Shown here piece by piece: positions 30,324-39,200 of a stretch of DNA of 64,000 bases; position 1 is the stretch's first letter, and every line of letters starts with the position of its first letter. A program made the position numbers and the translations under genes. The DNA is from Rhodococcus qingshengii (GTDB lineage Bacteria; Actinomycetota; Actinomycetes; Mycobacteriales; Mycobacteriaceae). The stretch is from positions 237,626 to 301,625 of the forward strand of contig NZ_JAJNCL010000002.1 of assembly GCF_021025955.1 (NCBI RefSeq), in the 5' to 3' direction. The notes beneath the pieces are model-generated. The model ran no database searches. It worked only from the letters and a program-made list of their open reading frames with translations, and was not told where the DNA came from.

Positions 30324-30842
30324 ATGAAAACACTGGTCACGGCCGCAAGCCGCCACGGTTCGACAAGCGAAATCGCAGACTTTCTCGCAAAATCCCTGCG
30401 AGAGAGCGGAATGGACGCAGACCGCCGTCACCCCGACGACGTTCTCGAACTCACCGAGTACGACACGATAGTTCTCGGGAGCGCGATCTATATGGGGCAC
30501 TGGATGAAGGACGCAGAGGAATTCACCAAACGCTTCTCGGATGCATTGCGGCTTCGCCAGGTTTGGCTGTTCTCCTCGGGACCGATCGGTTCGGGCGAAT
30601 CCACGACCGGTGTTCCGTCCGACATTGCCACCTTGATGGAGAAAACCGGTGCAGTCGAACACAAATCCTTCGCAGGCAAACTCGACCGCGAAGGATTGGG
30701 GTTCGGTGAACGAGTAGCCGTACGAGTCGTTCACGCGCCTGAAGGCGACTTCCGGGATTGGGCTTCGGTTCGCTCCTGGGCTGAGTCGATCCTCGGGACA
30801 GCTCGCACCACACGGCATTTCGAATCAGAGGAGACATCATGA
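30324..30842 (+). CDS. Flavodoxin-domain protein
   Basis: This 172-residue protein has an N-terminal flavodoxin fold: KTLVTAASRHGSTSEIADF is the FMN phosphate loop, followed by YDTIVLGSAIYMGHWMKDAE and VWLFSSGPIG. It resembles menaquinone-dependent protoporphyrinogen oxidase (HemG)-type flavodoxins. The ATG at 30324 has GGAG seven bases upstream. The stop overlaps the USP start (ATGA). It is an intact relative of the frameshifted flavodoxin in the devRS operon (20286-20875) and may compensate for its loss. A role in low-potential electron transfer during hypoxia is inferred from context. Confidence 0.87.
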   Translation: MKTLVTAASRHGSTSEIADFLAKSLRESGMDADRRHPDDVLELTEYDTIVLGSAIYMGHWMKDAEEFTKRFSDALRLRQVWLFSSGPIGSGESTTGVPSDIATLMEKTGAVEHKSFAGKLDREGLGFGERVAVRVVHAPEGDFRDWASVRSWAESILGTARTTRHFESEETS

Positions 30843-31771
30843 ACCGCGGAGCACCAATCGTGGTGGGTGTCGACGGGTCGGCACCGGCGCTTTCCGCAGT
30901 TCGATGGGCGGCCCGAGAAGCCGTACTTCGCACTCGACCGCTCCACTTACTGTCCGTGATGCCTGTCGAAGCAGACACTTTCGGCGGTGCTGTCAAACTC
31001 GGTGCACCACGGTTTCCAGACCAACGAACTGTTGGTCGCGAACGACTCTCCACAGCTCGTTCCGAGGCGCTGCTGTCCGCAGCGACGCTGGGAGACAGAG
31101 AATTACAGATCGTCGACAAGCTGAGATTCGGAAACGGTGTAGAAGCACTCCTTGACGAATCCCGCACGGCTGCGATGCTTGTCGTCGGATCGCACGGGCT
31201 CAATCAATTCGCCGACGCGATACTCGGCTCCGTCAGCGCGGCAGTGGTTCTCCATTCGAACGTGCCTGTCGCAGTCATCCGAAACGTCCCGAATTCGAAA
31301 CAGCCGCAGATGAGCGGCCCGATAGTGGTGGGTATCGACGGGACAGAGAACAGCGAACCCGCGATTGCCGAAGCGTTCGAGACCGCTTCACTCCACGGAG
31401 TGGAGCTCACTGCAGTCCATGCCTGGAGCGACTCCGACCTTACAACCGTGTTTCGCTCCGACCCTGACGGTGTATCGCTGGACTGGGACACGATCTCAAC
31501 CGCCGAGCATGCGGTCTTGGCGGAAAGGCTTGCGGGGTGGAGGGAGGAGTACCCCGACGTCGCCGTTCGATGTGTCGTCGTACGTGACAATCCTGCAAGG
31601 CAATTGGAAATCGAATCGAAATCAGCGCAACTCGTCCTCGTGGGTCGGCGAGGACGGGGCGGATTCTCATCGATGTTACTCGGCTCCACGAGTCGCCGTC
31701 TCATGCACACAGTGTCCTGCCCGTTGCTGATCGTTTCGTCCCCCACCCGCCAGAAGGACCAGAACAAGTGA
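30839..31771 (+). CDS. Universal stress protein, tandem UspA domains
   Basis: This 310-residue protein has two USP domains, IVVGVDGSAPALSAV at the N-terminus and IVVGIDGTENSEPAI from about residue 161. The ATP-loop motifs are VVGSHGLNQF...LGS and [26 protein letters not shown] ribosome-binding site precedes the ATG, which overlaps the flavodoxin stop. The next small gene begins at GTG 31768, overlapping this stop (GTGA). It is the third tandem USP of the island, and its second domain is clearly similar to that of the USP at 24535-25422. Confidence 0.93.
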   Translation: MNRGAPIVVGVDGSAPALSAVRWAAREAVLRTRPLHLLSVMPVEADTFGGAVKLGAPRFPDQRTVGRERLSTARSEALLSAATLGDRELQIVDKLRFGNGVEALLDESRTAAMLVVGSHGLNQFADAILGSVSAAVVLHSNVPVAVIRNVPNSKQPQMSGPIVVGIDGTENSEPAIAEAFETASLHGVELTAVHAWSDSDLTTVFRSDPDGVSLDWDTISTAEHAVLAERLAGWREEYPDVAVRCVVVRDNPARQLEIESKSAQLVLVGRRGRGGFSSMLLGSTSRRLMHTVSCPLLIVSSPTRQKDQNK

Positions 31772-32019
31772 CAACGCACCTCGAACCCCAATCACCACCG
31801 AACTCGCCGTCGGACCGCAACCAATACTCCGCCACAGTCAATCGACTCGACGCGGAGTTCAAGGGACTCATCTCGGCGGAATGCATCAACATCGTCATGA
31901 TGGGCTGCCTCGACGATCTGTCCTGGACAACACCGCAAGCCCGACCTGAACTCAGCGAACGACTGGCGCGGCAACGCATCATCAGCTATCTCGACAGCAA
32001 GGCCGACAACTTCAACTGA
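31768..32019 (+). CDS. Small helical protein, possibly a three-helix-bundle dimerization domain
   Basis: This 83-residue protein starts at GTG, overlapping the USP stop, with AAGGA eight bases upstream. After a Pro/Ser-rich N-terminus, the segment VNRLDAEFKGLISAECINIVMMGC and RPELSERLARQRIISYL suggest three amphipathic helices. This resembles small actinobacterial proteins described as three-helix bundle dimerization domains, but the match was made by eye and is tentative. It belongs to the flavodoxin-USP-SDR operon. Function unknown. Confidence 0.6.
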   Translation: MTTHLEPQSPPNSPSDRNQYSATVNRLDAEFKGLISAECINIVMMGCLDDLSWTTPQARPELSERLARQRIISYLDSKADNFN

Positions 32020-32029
32020 GGGGCTACGC

Positions 32030-32767
32030 ATGACCGACCACGACGGAAGAAGTGCTCTCATTTCCGGAGGAGCGGGCCAGGTTGGTGCGGCCATCGCCAA
32101 AGCCCTGTCCGAAGAAGGGTTCGGAGTCCTCATCGGCGACCTCCTCGAAGGAGAAGGAAACGCTACAGCATCAAAACTCGGTGACCGCGTGGCATTCCAG
32201 CGTCTCGACGTGACACAACCGGAGAGTTGGGAATCCGCCATCGACACAGCCGAGTCAACTTACGGACATCTGTCCGTCCTCGTCAACAATGCCGGAATCA
32301 TCGAGCCGGGAAGCGTGCAACTACAACGCCCCACGCAGTTCAAACATGTTCTGAATACCAACCTGTACGGAGCATGGCTCGGAATACACTGTGCTGCAAA
32401 GTCCCTGACAACCGCGGGCGGAGGTGCAATCGTGAACATCTCCTCCGCAGCGGGCCTGACCGGATACCAGGGAATGGGTGCTTACGTTGCCAGCGAATGG
32501 GGCCTTCGAGGACTTACCAAGGCGGCGGCCCTCGACCTGTGCGGTAACAACGTGCGAGTTTGTTCCGTTCATTCCGGACCGATACAAGGCTCAGCGACAA
32601 ATGATTTCGGCGGTTTACCCTTCGTTTCCGATCAGCCTATCCCGCGTCTCGGAAGTCCGAACGAGATAGCATCGACAGTGCGCTTCATCGTCAGCGAAGC
32701 GACGTACTCCACCGGCACAGAATTTGTCGTCGACGGTGGGTACTCTGCGGGGCGACAGCGCTCGTAG
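32030..32767 (+). CDS. Short-chain dehydrogenase/reductase with a substituted catalytic Lys
   Basis: This 245-residue classical SDR fold has a nucleotide-binding segment SGGAGQVGAAIA, NNAG in VLVNNAGIIEPG, the catalytic Ser in VNISSAAGLTG and Tyr in GAYVASEWGLRG. The position four residues after Tyr, normally Lys (YxxxK), is Glu, read directly from the codon GAA. That Lys binds the cofactor ribose and lowers the Tyr pKa, so dehydrogenase activity should be strongly reduced. A GAGGGG ribosome-binding site precedes the ATG. It is the last gene of the flavodoxin-USP operon. It may be a cofactor-binding sensor or a degenerate enzyme. Confidence 0.88.
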   Translation: MTDHDGRSALISGGAGQVGAAIAKALSEEGFGVLIGDLLEGEGNATASKLGDRVAFQRLDVTQPESWESAIDTAESTYGHLSVLVNNAGIIEPGSVQLQRPTQFKHVLNTNLYGAWLGIHCAAKSLTTAGGGAIVNISSAAGLTGYQGMGAYVASEWGLRGLTKAAALDLCGNNVRVCSVHSGPIQGSATNDFGGLPFVSDQPIPRLGSPNEIASTVRFIVSEATYSTGTEFVVDGGYSAGRQRS

Positions 32768-32827
32768 CCGAAAGAATACCGAGGATAGTCGACCTGAACT
32801 GAACACGACCAGCGGCAAGCGCACAAT

Positions 32828-32887
32828 GGTGAACCATGAGGCGGTGAACCATGAGACGGTGAACCATGAGACGCAGAACCATGAGAC
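32828..32887. repeat. 15-bp tandem repeat x 4 upstream of the DUF1003 gene
   Basis: Four copies of GGTGAACCATGAGAC lie head to tail (32828, 32843, 32858, 32873; first and last imperfect). Each contains a GGTGA purine tract followed four bases later by ATG. In the second copy this ATG opens a three-codon ORF ending in TGA; the last two ATGs lie in frame with the DUF1003 protein. Confidence 0.9.
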
Positions 32888-33306
32888 TCGGAAACAAGAA
32901 TCGGTGGCATCTGCATCCCGCAGTCCGCACGGGTTCGGAGCTGACCCGCGGAGAACGTGCGGCCGATGTGGTCCGCAACGGTATGGGGTCGTGGCCGTTC
33001 GTCTTCGTGTTCGTCGCGATCATGGGAATCTGGGCAGGGTTCAACGGCAATACCGGTTTCGATCCCTACCCGTTCATTCTGCTGAATCTATTTTTGTCGA
33101 TGCTTGCCGGCATGCAGGGAGCAATTCTGTTGATCTCGGCGAAACGGGCGGATGCCATCAGTAGTGAAGTCGCGGTTCACACTCTCGACAACACCAATCA
33201 ACTCCGACAGTTGATCGAGGCAAACACGGCACTGACCGAGACCGTCGCGGAACTCTCGCGGGAGATCCACAAGCATGTCTGCACTCCGGAACACACCGCA
33301 GGGTGA
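32866..33306 (+). CDS. DUF1003 family membrane protein
   Basis: This protein of about 146 residues has the DUF1003 core: GERAADVVRNGMGSWPFVFVFVAIMGIWAG, then FDPYPFILLNLFLSMLAGMQGAILLISAKR. It has two transmembrane helices, followed by a cytoplasmic coiled-coil-like helix (NTNQLRQLIEANTALTETV). The start is uncertain: ATG 32866 and ATG 32881 lie within copies 3 and 4 of a 15-bp repeat that also resembles a ribosome-binding site. The N-terminal region is shorter than in many homologues. Function unknown. Downstream it meets the NRPS fragment at 33317. Confidence 0.82.
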   Translation: MRRRTMRLGNKNRWHLHPAVRTGSELTRGERAADVVRNGMGSWPFVFVFVAIMGIWAGFNGNTGFDPYPFILLNLFLSMLAGMQGAILLISAKRADAISSEVAVHTLDNTNQLRQLIEANTALTETVAELSREIHKHVCTPEHTAG

Positions 33307-33316
33307 CGTCACCGCG

Positions 33317-33394
33317 TCGATCCCGGCGGGTTCACCGGTTTCGTCGAACACTTCGGCGAAGTGAAAATGAAAGGTCATCCTTGGCGATGTCGAG
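33317..33394 (-). pseudogene. NRPS condensation-domain fragment (duplicated relic)
   Basis: About 78 bp is nearly identical to 36413-36489, the part of the NRPS gene that encodes the FHFAEVFDETGEPAGI region of its last condensation domain. Differences are a one-base insertion (AAAA for AAA before GGTC) and a few substitutions, so the reading frame is broken. Similarity stops abruptly on both sides. It lies between the DUF1003 and TetR genes in the same orientation as the real NRPS. It marks a duplication followed by deletion across the TetR-SDR-amidohydrolase segment. Confidence 0.85.
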
Positions 33395-33451
33395 CGGTAT
33401 TCGCACTTCCCGCTCTCACCCAGAGGCCGAGCCAGGGCAAATCCAGAGTGC

Positions 33452-34237
33452 TCAGCCCAACTCCGTAGATTCGTCGAGTAACCGCTCCAGATAGTTGAGG
33501 TCCTGGCGAAGCAATGCAATCGCCCTGGCGGGACCTTCGGAGGTTTCGGTATGCGGATTCTCCTGGATGAGCGAATGTAATGCCATGTCGGCGAGTTGGT
33601 TTGCGACAGCACGGTCGTTCTCGAGGTCGCCTGGTTGATGCCACCAGGCGATCCAGTTGATCATGCCGATAACGCCGAGCGCCGCAGTACGGGGGTCGAC
33701 GGGGCGCATCTCGCCGGCGCGAATTCCTTCCTCGATGACGCGGATGAATTCCTTGAGTACATGTCGACGGCTGTGGTGGTACGTGGTTGCGATGTCCTCG
33801 GGGAGTTCAGCTTCCGATCGGATGATCAATCGGAATCTGTCCGGCCCTTGCGCCTGGTGCAGGGCGATGGCTGTTGCCATTTGGCGCAGTTTTTCGGTAG
33901 GGCCCAAGTCGGGGCGGTCATTGATCTCGTGCAGAAGAGCCGCGGGTGTCTCTGTGCTTTCACTCACGAGGCGGGAGAGGAGTTCGTCCTTGTTGGCCAC
34001 GTAATGATAGAGCGCCGGCCGGGTCAGGCCGGTCGCGTCCGCAATGTCCTGCAGTGTCGTACTCGCAAAGCCTTTCTCAGCGAACAGGCGGGTGGCCTGC
34101 TCCATTATTTGCTTCTCCACGAGTTCCCGACGCGGGTTGCTGCGGGTTGCCGCGCCCTCGATGGCATCCTGATCTGTCGTGGTCAACTTGCCCCGTCCCC
34201 GGGAACGGGGCCTGGCCGCGGCTTCCTCGCTTGTCAT
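33452..34237 (-). CDS. TetR family transcriptional regulator
   Basis: This 261-residue protein has the TetR N-terminal HTH at about residues 40-90: QIMEQATRLFAEKGFASTTLQDIADATGL split over two helices, followed by ALYHYVANKDELL. The C-terminal ligand domain is of the TetR_C type. The N-terminal extension of about 38 residues is basic and flexible. Its ATG overlaps the stop of the SDR gene upstream (ATGA), so the two form an operon. A 13-bp-arm inverted repeat lies in the promoter region between this operon and the divergent amidohydrolase and is the likely operator. Confidence 0.9.
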   Translation of the reverse strand: MTSEEAAARPRSRGRGKLTTTDQDAIEGAATRSNPRRELVEKQIMEQATRLFAEKGFASTTLQDIADATGLTRPALYHYVANKDELLSRLVSESTETPAALLHEINDRPDLGPTEKLRQMATAIALHQAQGPDRFRLIIRSEAELPEDIATTYHHSRRHVLKEFIRVIEEGIRAGEMRPVDPRTAALGVIGMINWIAWWHQPGDLENDRAVANQLADMALHSLIQENPHTETSEGPARAIALLRQDLNYLERLLDESTELG

Positions 34238-34815
34238 GCCCGAAGAATAGCCGGGCAGATGGCGGTGACCTGGATGCCAAGGCGGCTGAGCTCGCCGTGC
34301 GCCGATTGGCTCAGGGCGATCATCGCCGCCTTGGTCATCGAATACGCGGCCACTCCTGCCCGCGGCAACTTGCCGAAGATCGAGCTCACGTTGACGATCA
34401 AGGCCTTACCGTGTTCGGCTCCCGCCACCTGCAGTGTCGGAATGCAGCTTTGCATCAGCAGATAGGCGGACCGAAGGTTTAGATTCAGATGGAGGTCGAG
34501 CTTCGGCGTCGCCATGTCGGCGATGTTTCCGCTCAGTCCCAGGCCGGCATTGTTGATCAGGACGTCGGTGCGGCCGTACCGCTCGACGTGCGAGGTCATT
34601 ACGGCCTCGCAGTCGGCGCTGTGGGCCAGATTCCCGGACACCGGCAGGACCTCGACGCCACGCGTGCGCAGGTGAGTCGCAGCGTCGGCGAGTTTGCCCT
34701 GGTCCCGGGCGACGATTGTCAGGTTGTAGCCCTCGTCAGCGAGCGCTTCCGCGATAGCCAGCCCGATTCCTGCAGACCCGCCAGTGACGAGCGCGGCTCG
34801 TTGATTCCCGTTCAT
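34234..34815 (-). CDS. Short-chain dehydrogenase/reductase with a short C-terminus
   Basis: This SDR of about 193 residues has all catalytic elements: ALVTGGSAGIGLAIA, NNAGLGLSG, VNVSSIFG and AYSMTKAAM (YxxxK). It ends just after the usual VTAICP strand, giving ICPAILRA and a stop, so the 45-55 residue substrate-binding C-terminus of classical SDRs is absent. The stop overlaps the TetR start (ATGA). Either it is a natural short form or the 3' end was lost when the TetR gene was joined. The start at 34815 is chosen over 34836 for the nearby CAGG. Substrate unknown. Confidence 0.85.
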   Translation of the reverse strand: MNGNQRAALVTGGSAGIGLAIAEALADEGYNLTIVARDQGKLADAATHLRTRGVEVLPVSGNLAHSADCEAVMTSHVERYGRTDVLINNAGLGLSGNIADMATPKLDLHLNLNLRSAYLLMQSCIPTLQVAGAEHGKALIVNVSSIFGKLPRAGVAAYSMTKAAMIALSQSAHGELSRLGIQVTAICPAILRA

Positions 34816-34947
34816 CGCATCCTGCTTTCTATTCATGTTCGTTGCGGCACGTGGTTGTTCGGCGTGCTGTGGCATCCGCCCAGATTGGGGCCGCCACCTC
34901 CCGGCGACTGCCGGACGCAATTCTCAGGTGTGTCCCTTGACACATCA

Positions 34948-34985
34948 ATTTACATTGGTGTTCAAGATATTACATCAACGTAAAT
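34948..34985. promoter_or_regulatory. Inverted-repeat operator candidate in a divergent promoter
   Basis: ATTTACATTGGTG (34948-34960) and CATCAACGTAAAT (34973-34985) form 13-bp arms with two mismatches, 12 bp apart. A TTGACA -35-like hexamer is at 34937-34942. The repeat lies just upstream of the amidohydrolase start and between it and the divergent SDR-TetR operon. It is the likely binding site of the TetR encoded at 33452-34237, repressing both directions. The assignment is inference from position and symmetry. Confidence 0.6.
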
Positions 34986-35009
34986 GTTGTGACTATGGAT
35001 GGCAGGACA

Positions 35010-36218
35010 ATGACAGACACAGGATTCGCAATCAGGGATGTAAGAGTCTTCGACGGAGAGGACGTCGTCGAGCATTCGACGGTCCACATCAAGGGCGGAT
35101 TCATCGAGTCCGTCGCGACGCAGTTCGACTCGACTGCCGACATCGACGTCATCGACGGGCGGGGGAAGACTCTGCTCCCCGGACTGATCGACAGCCACAC
35201 ACACGCGCAGCCGCCATCATTGGAGAACGCCCTGTTGTTCGGCGTGACAACGGAACTCGATATGTTCTCCTGTCCGGAATGGATGGACTCGCAGCGGCGC
35301 GATGCCGCCGAGCGCAATGACCTCGCTGACGTGCGGTCCGCATCCATCGGTGCCACTGTGCTGGGCGGGCATCCATCGATGATGATCGGGACTTACTTCG
35401 ATGAGCAGTACCCGGTGGTGAATTCCCTCCAGGACGCCTTCCCATTTGTCGCCGCCCGCGTGGCGGAGGGCGCGGATTACATCAAACTTCTCATCGACGA
35501 CGGCACTTCGCTCGGGCACGATTCCCCCACCCTCGGCGAGGACGTGGCACGGGCAATCGTCGACGCGGCACATGACCACGGCAAGATGGCGGTTGCGCAC
35601 GTCACGTCACTGGCCGGAGCGGAGCAGGCTCTTCGCGCCGGAGTCGACGGGCTCGTACACATCTTCTTCGATCGACCGCCCACAGACGAGATCATTGCCC
35701 AGGCGCTCGATGCTGGGGTCTTCATCACTCCGACACTCAGCACGGTTGGTTCCCTCGCCAGCGACATCGACGGTACTCACCTCGCCAACGACGACAGAGC
35801 CCGTCCACTCATCCCCGCTTCGTGGCACGAAAATCTATGCCAATGCTGGCATCTCGGTTCTCCTGGATCTATCGACCATGCAATTGAAGCGACCCGGCGG
35901 ATGCACGAAGCCGGAGTGGACATCTTGGCAGGCACTGATGCTGCCGGCATCGGAGTGGTCGGCACCGCGCACGGCGTGAGCATGCACGGCGAACTCGAGC
36001 TTCTCGTCCGGGCAGGTCTGTCGCCGGTGCAAGCGCTGCGCGCGGCGACGTCATCGCCCGCCCGGCGGTTTGGTCTCACAGACCGGGGTCGTATCGCACC
36101 AGGGCTTCAGGCTGACCTGCTTCTGGTCGAGGGCGATCCCACGCGTGAGATCACAGCAACTCTCTCGATCGCGGGCATATGGCGGCGCGGTGACAAACTC
36201 TCTCGCGTCCCGCGATAA
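35010..36218 (+). CDS. Metal-dependent amidohydrolase (imidazolonepropionase/prolidase-like group)
   Basis: This protein of about 402 residues is an amidohydrolase with metal-binding HTH in GLIDSHTHAQ, Lys in ADYIKLLIDDG, His residues in VAHVTSLAG and GLVHIFFDRP, and the catalytic Asp in LAGTDAAGIG. The usual C-terminal beta-sandwich (GRIAPGLQADLLLVEGDP) is present. It hydrolyses C-N or C-O bonds in a ring or amide; the substrate is unknown. The ATG at 35010 has AGGA closely upstream; ATG 34995 and GTG 34989 are alternatives. It is divergent from an SDR-TetR pair, and the operator-like repeat suggests substrate-responsive catabolic control. Confidence 0.87.
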   Translation: MTDTGFAIRDVRVFDGEDVVEHSTVHIKGGFIESVATQFDSTADIDVIDGRGKTLLPGLIDSHTHAQPPSLENALLFGVTTELDMFSCPEWMDSQRRDAAERNDLADVRSASIGATVLGGHPSMMIGTYFDEQYPVVNSLQDAFPFVAARVAEGADYIKLLIDDGTSLGHDSPTLGEDVARAIVDAAHDHGKMAVAHVTSLAGAEQALRAGVDGLVHIFFDRPPTDEIIAQALDAGVFITPTLSTVGSLASDIDGTHLANDDRARPLIPASWHENLCQCWHLGSPGSIDHAIEATRRMHEAGVDILAGTDAAGIGVVGTAHGVSMHGELELLVRAGLSPVQALRAATSSPARRFGLTDRGRIAPGLQADLLLVEGDPTREITATLSIAGIWRRGDKLSRVPR

Positions 36219-36276
36219 TCGGACAGGTACCCGACGACCGATCGGCAGGCGGTCTGATCGAAACGCACACTCACCG

Positions 36277-39200
36277 TCACGGTTTCGTGTCCAGCGCGAG
36301 CAACGCTGCATCCGGACTCGCCACGAGAGCATCCGCGGTTGCGGACAGGGTCTTGGCGAAGAGGGTGGCGGTAGCTGCGTCGAAGAGATCGGAGGAGTAG
36401 ACGAGTGTCGCCTCGATCCCGGCGGGTTCACCGGTTTCGTCGAACACTTCGGCGAAGTGAAAATGAAGGTCACACTTGGCGATGTCGAGTGGCCGCGGCG
36501 TGACCTCGAAGGTAAGCCCGTCGGATTCGAGCACTGCGGCAGGGAAGTTCTCGAACGACATTGCCACCTGGAAGAACGGGTGCAGCGACGCATGACGAGG
36601 AGGATCGAGGTAGTCGACCAGTCGCTCGAACTGCACATCACTGTGATCGTGCGCCAACAGTTCTACTCGGCGGCACTCGGCTACAAGAGAGTCGAAGTCC
36701 TCCGTGACGTCGACGTGTGTGCGAAGCACGAGTGTGTTCACGAACATGCCCACGAGGTCGTCGAGTTTCGGATGGCCCCGGCCTGCGACCGGGCTACCGA
36801 TGATGATGTCGTGGTCACCGGACAGAGCACTCAGTGTCGCCGTCAAGACGGCGTGAACGACAGTGAACATCCCGGCCTCGACTCGCTTTGCAGTCGTCGT
36901 CAACCCGCGATGAGTCTCGGAATCGAGCAAGAATTCGACTCGCCCACCCCCGAACGTCCACATCAAGGGCCGAGCATGGTCAAGTGGCAGAGAAATCTCG
37001 CTCGGTGCCCCGTCGAGAACCGTCGCCCAGTGTTCGAGTTGACCGACAGTGAGGTCTGTCCGCTCCTGCTGCGCGCCCAGAATTGCCGTGCGCCACTTGG
37101 CGTAGTCCGAGTACCGCACCGCGGTCTCCGGCCACGTCGGGTGTGTGTTCCGCGCGCGAGCCTCGTACGCGATGGACAAGTCGCGCGCGAGGATGGCGAG
37201 AGACCATCCATCTGCCGCAATGTGATGGACAACCGCCGCCAACAGATGATCGTCGCGACCGTATGCACACACGATCAAGCGAATGGGGATCTCGGAACGC
37301 ACATCGAAACCCCGAGAGAGCGTCTGGTGAACGATCGATCCTGCATCGCTCGAATTCCCTTCGACCACTTGAAGTCCGCGCGGAATCCGGTCCGGATTCA
37401 CTACTAGCGGGCGGGGCGAACCCGCGACATCCGGATACACGGTTCGAAGTGTTTCGTGCCTGACCATTACGTCATGCACGGCCGAAGCCAACGCGTCGTG
37501 GTCGAGTCTGCCACGCACGCGAATTGTGAAGGGCAGGTTGTACAGAGCAGGCGAGGTGAGTTCTCGACCGATGTATTCCTGTGCAGGTGAAAGCAGCGGC
37601 GTCGAGGCGTCGACGGCTCGTTCCAATGGTGGCACCCGTCCGAGGTGTTGTCCGAAGGAACTCGCGAGCGCGGCGGCGCTCGGCGAGTCGAACAGATCGC
37701 GAACACCGAGGTTTATGCCGAAATCAGCGTTGAGGCGGCCGATCACTCGAGTTGCAGACAATGAATCTCCCCCGAGATCGAAGAACGAATCGCTGTGGCC
37801 GATCTCGGTGGCCGTGAGCACTTCCTCGAAGGTACGGATGATGCGGGACTCGATCGGTGTTGCGACCCGTACCGCTTCTCTCCGCTCGAAGGTGGGAGCG
37901 GGGAGCACGCCCCGATCGACTTTCTTGTTCGTGGTGAGCGGAACCGCGTCGATGCGAATCACGACGACCGGGATCATGTATTCCGGCAACTTCTGTGTCA
38001 GAAGGCGTTCGATACTCGCATCCGAGTCCAGGATTCCCGAGTGCAGTTTCACGTAACTGACCAGCGCCGGCGAACCGTTGGCCAGATCGCGGACCAACGT
38101 CGTGGCGAACTCGACCGACGGGTGGCCGTACAGGACGGAATCGATCTCACCGAGTTCGATTCGGCGCCCACGCACCTTCACCTGATCGTCTGTGCGGCCG
38201 AGGAATTCGAATTGGGCGTCGTCTGTCCATCGGACCCGATCGCCGCTTCGGAACATACGCTGCCCCGATGAAAGAGTGGACGCAACGAAACGCGCAGCCG
38301 TCTCCCCCGCTCTACCCTCGTATCCTCTGGCCAATCCAGGTCCCGACAGGTAGAGCTCCCCCGCGGCCCCGGTGGACAACGGCTCGAGCGATGCGTCGAG
38401 AACCACCGCCTCGACTCCGTGCATGAGCCGCCCGAGTGTCACACGATCGTCGACGTTCAAGACGTCGGTGATGGTGACACTGCATGTCGCCTCGGTAGGA
38501 CCGTACGCGCTTCGAACACGCACGAACGGCGCCCACCGGCGCATCAGTTCGTGCGGTAATTTCTCGCCACCGACTATCAGGAATTTCAAACATGGCACCC
38601 GTTCCGGAGCCAATGTTGCGAGCGCCGAGGGTGTTACGAGTAGATGTGTCACGGCATGACGGCAGATGAGGTCTTCCAGCTCGAATCCACCAACGGTCTC
38701 GGGTGGGCAGATCACCGACGAGGCGCCGAACAGAGCGGGAGCGAGCATCTCTACGACAGACGTGTCAAAACTGGTTGAAGCACAATGCATTACGACAGAG
38801 CGTGAATCGAGCTCGTATTTCTTGCGTATGTCGGTAGCCAAATTGGCCAGGCCACGGTGAGTGACCGACACCGCTTTGGGCCGGCCCGTGGAGCCGGAGG
38901 TGAAGATCATGTAGGCCCGATGATCGGCATGTGCGGGCTCGGCGTCGAAGGACGGCCCGAAAGCACCGGGGTCACGGTCCAAAAACAGCCACTCGAGGTC
39001 ATACGGCAACGAATTTCGCAGCCCGAAAGTCGTGAGCCCGATCTTCGGTTTGCATACACCGAGCATGTCCACGAGCCGTTCGGCGGGGTGGGCCGGATCG
39101 ATCGGTACGTATGTAGCTCCCACTCGCGCCGCAGCCCACATTGCCAGGACCGATTCGATGGATCGCGGGATCGTCACGACGACAACATCATCGGGACCCA

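Noticed and set aside
36236-36254. Weak hairpin GACCG...CGGTC between the amidohydrolase and NRPS
   Set aside because: Five-base stem with a nine-base loop and no U-tract; too weak to call a terminator.
36070-37407. Long plus-strand ORF (445 aa) opposite the NRPS 3' end
   Set aside because: It lies antisense to a condensation domain with clear motifs; its translation is Arg/Cys/His-rich with no domain pattern, a normal shadow in high-GC DNA.
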